Of a DNA stretch of 27,086 nt, positions 26,582 through 27,086 are shown piece by piece. This DNA is from Pseudomonadota bacterium. Its GTDB lineage: Bacteria; Desulfobacterota; Desulfovibrionia; Desulfovibrionales; Desulfovibrionaceae. The stretch spans positions 1-27,086 of the forward strand of contig JAFABC010000118.1 of the NCBI GenBank assembly GCA_023426275.1, in the 5' to 3' direction. Numbering within the stretch: position 1 is the stretch's first letter; each line of letters begins with the position of its first letter. The notes beneath the pieces are model-generated. The model did no database searches, was not told the DNA's origin, and saw nothing but the letters and a program-made list of their open reading frames with translations. The position numbers and the translations under genes were made by a program.

Positions 26582-26961
26582 ACCATCGGTTGTTGCCGTC
26601 GGTCGCGCTGGCTGTCTGGAGCGTTTTCATGCTGTTTGCCGCCCCGGTCCTGGCCGCCGGGCAACCGGCCGACATTGCCGGCAACTGGACGGCCACGGTG
26701 CTGGGCCAGGAAGTCACCGCCTCCTTCACCCGGGACGGCGACATGATCCACGGCGTTGTCGTCATTCCCGACCCCATAAACGGGGGCAGCAACACCTACC
26801 ACGTGGCGGGCGTGGTCCTCGGCAACCAGTTCGCGGCCCAGCACGGCAGCGGGCATCTGCTCAAGGGGACCATGACCGGTCCCAACGCGGCCGAGGCGGT
26901 TTTTATTCCCAAAAACGGCCCGTCCATGAATCTGCATCTCAAACGCCGCGCCGGCCCCTAG
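26578..26961 (+). CDS. small secreted beta-rich protein of unknown function
   Basis: A 127-residue protein. A Sec signal peptide is clear: MNHR, hydrophobic core, and VLA at 24-26 as the likely cleavage site. The mature part of about 100 residues starts with DIAGNWTATVLGQEVTASFTRDGD and continues in alternating strand-like segments (MIHGVVVIP, YHVAGVVLGNQFAAQHGSGHLLKGTM). This pattern of G-x-W followed by short strands recalls small lipocalin/calycin-like or DUF periplasmic domains, but I cannot assign one. No cysteines in the mature part and no lipobox. It overlaps the small gene upstream by four bases and is followed 12 bases later by repeat copy 4. Confidence 0.75.
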   Translation: MNHRLLPSVALAVWSVFMLFAAPVLAAGQPADIAGNWTATVLGQEVTASFTRDGDMIHGVVVIPDPINGGSNTYHVAGVVLGNQFAAQHGSGHLLKGTMTGPNAAEAVFIPKNGPSMNLHLKRRAGP

Positions 26962-26973
26962 AAAGGGGCTGAA

Positions 26974-27021
26974 GAGGCCTCCGGCGGCCGGAGGGCATGA
27001 TGCCCCCCGGACCCCCCCGAA
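26974..27021 (+). repeat. GC-rich palindromic intergenic repeat, copy 4
   Basis: Begins 12 bases after the secreted-protein stop: GAGGCCTCCGGCGGCCGG, then GGGCATGATGCCC, then CCCGGACCCCCCCGA. It differs from copy 2 at only a few positions and has the same orientation relative to its upstream gene. The remaining bases to the window end hold no gene. Confidence 0.85.
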
Positions 27022-27086
27022 GGTCTTTCTGCGGCGCGAAGCGACGCTGGCGCACCTTGGCGGCGCAATTTTCCCCTGGCAAGGCC

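Overview
The window is about 27 kb of high-GC chromosomal DNA. The likely source is a sulfate-reducing deltaproteobacterium of the Desulfovibrio/Solidesulfovibrio type. This rests on a complete six-subunit Ech-type [NiFe] hydrogenase operon, a HrcA/CIRCE-controlled groESL operon, corrinoid biosynthesis, an AICAR formyltransferase that stands alone, and intergenic GC-rich palindromes. The assignment is inference; no rRNA or tRNA is present to confirm it. I see no CRISPR array, transposase, integrase, phage gene or attachment site, and the region reads as ordinary core chromosome.

Layout. 1-330: a palindromic repeat and a candidate promoter. 331-696 (+): FmdB-type zinc-ribbon protein. 800-4915 (-): a three-gene cluster reading DUF202 membrane protein, secreted Cache-domain protein, then a fusion of threonine-phosphate decarboxylase (CobD/CobC) with cobyric acid synthase (CobQ/CbiP). 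5005-7163 (-): groES-groEL with promoter, CIRCE operator and intrinsic terminator. 7164-7507: divergent control region. 7508-12800 (+): echABCDEF with a strong terminator. 12895-14628 (+): membrane-anchored SGNH-hydrolase-like protein, overlapping tail to tail with holB. 14607-17309 (-): small conserved-looking gene, purA, holB. 17468-18745 (+): AICAR formyltransferase. 18746-19028: an intergenic region with three strong hairpins. 19029-21149 (+): RNase II/R-family exoribonuclease. 21243-23482 (+): plsY, a second SGNH hydrolase and a nicotinamidase-like cysteine hydrolase. 23501-25882 (-): TPR protein followed by an XRE-HTH protein with four PAS-like domains. 25883-26389: no gene, one strong hairpin and a candidate promoter. 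26390-26961 (+): a very small coiled-coil-like protein overlapping a small secreted protein. The window ends in another copy of the repeat.

How the genes fit together. Ech hydrogenase couples ferredoxin oxidation or reduction to H2 and ion movement at the cytoplasmic membrane. PurA and the AICAR formyltransferase are two steps of purine synthesis lying divergently. PlsY makes lysophosphatidic acid for phospholipids. The fused CobD-CobQ supplies both partners that are joined in the next corrinoid step. The XRE-PAS protein looks like a one-component sensor-regulator.

The observations most worth a second look are: the CobD-CobQ fusion translationally coupled to a secreted Cache protein; the stacked hairpins in front of the exoribonuclease gene; the XRE plus four PAS architecture with a palindrome at its start codon; the extra segment in EchE; and a four-copy palindromic repeat, three copies of which start 12-16 nt after stop codons.
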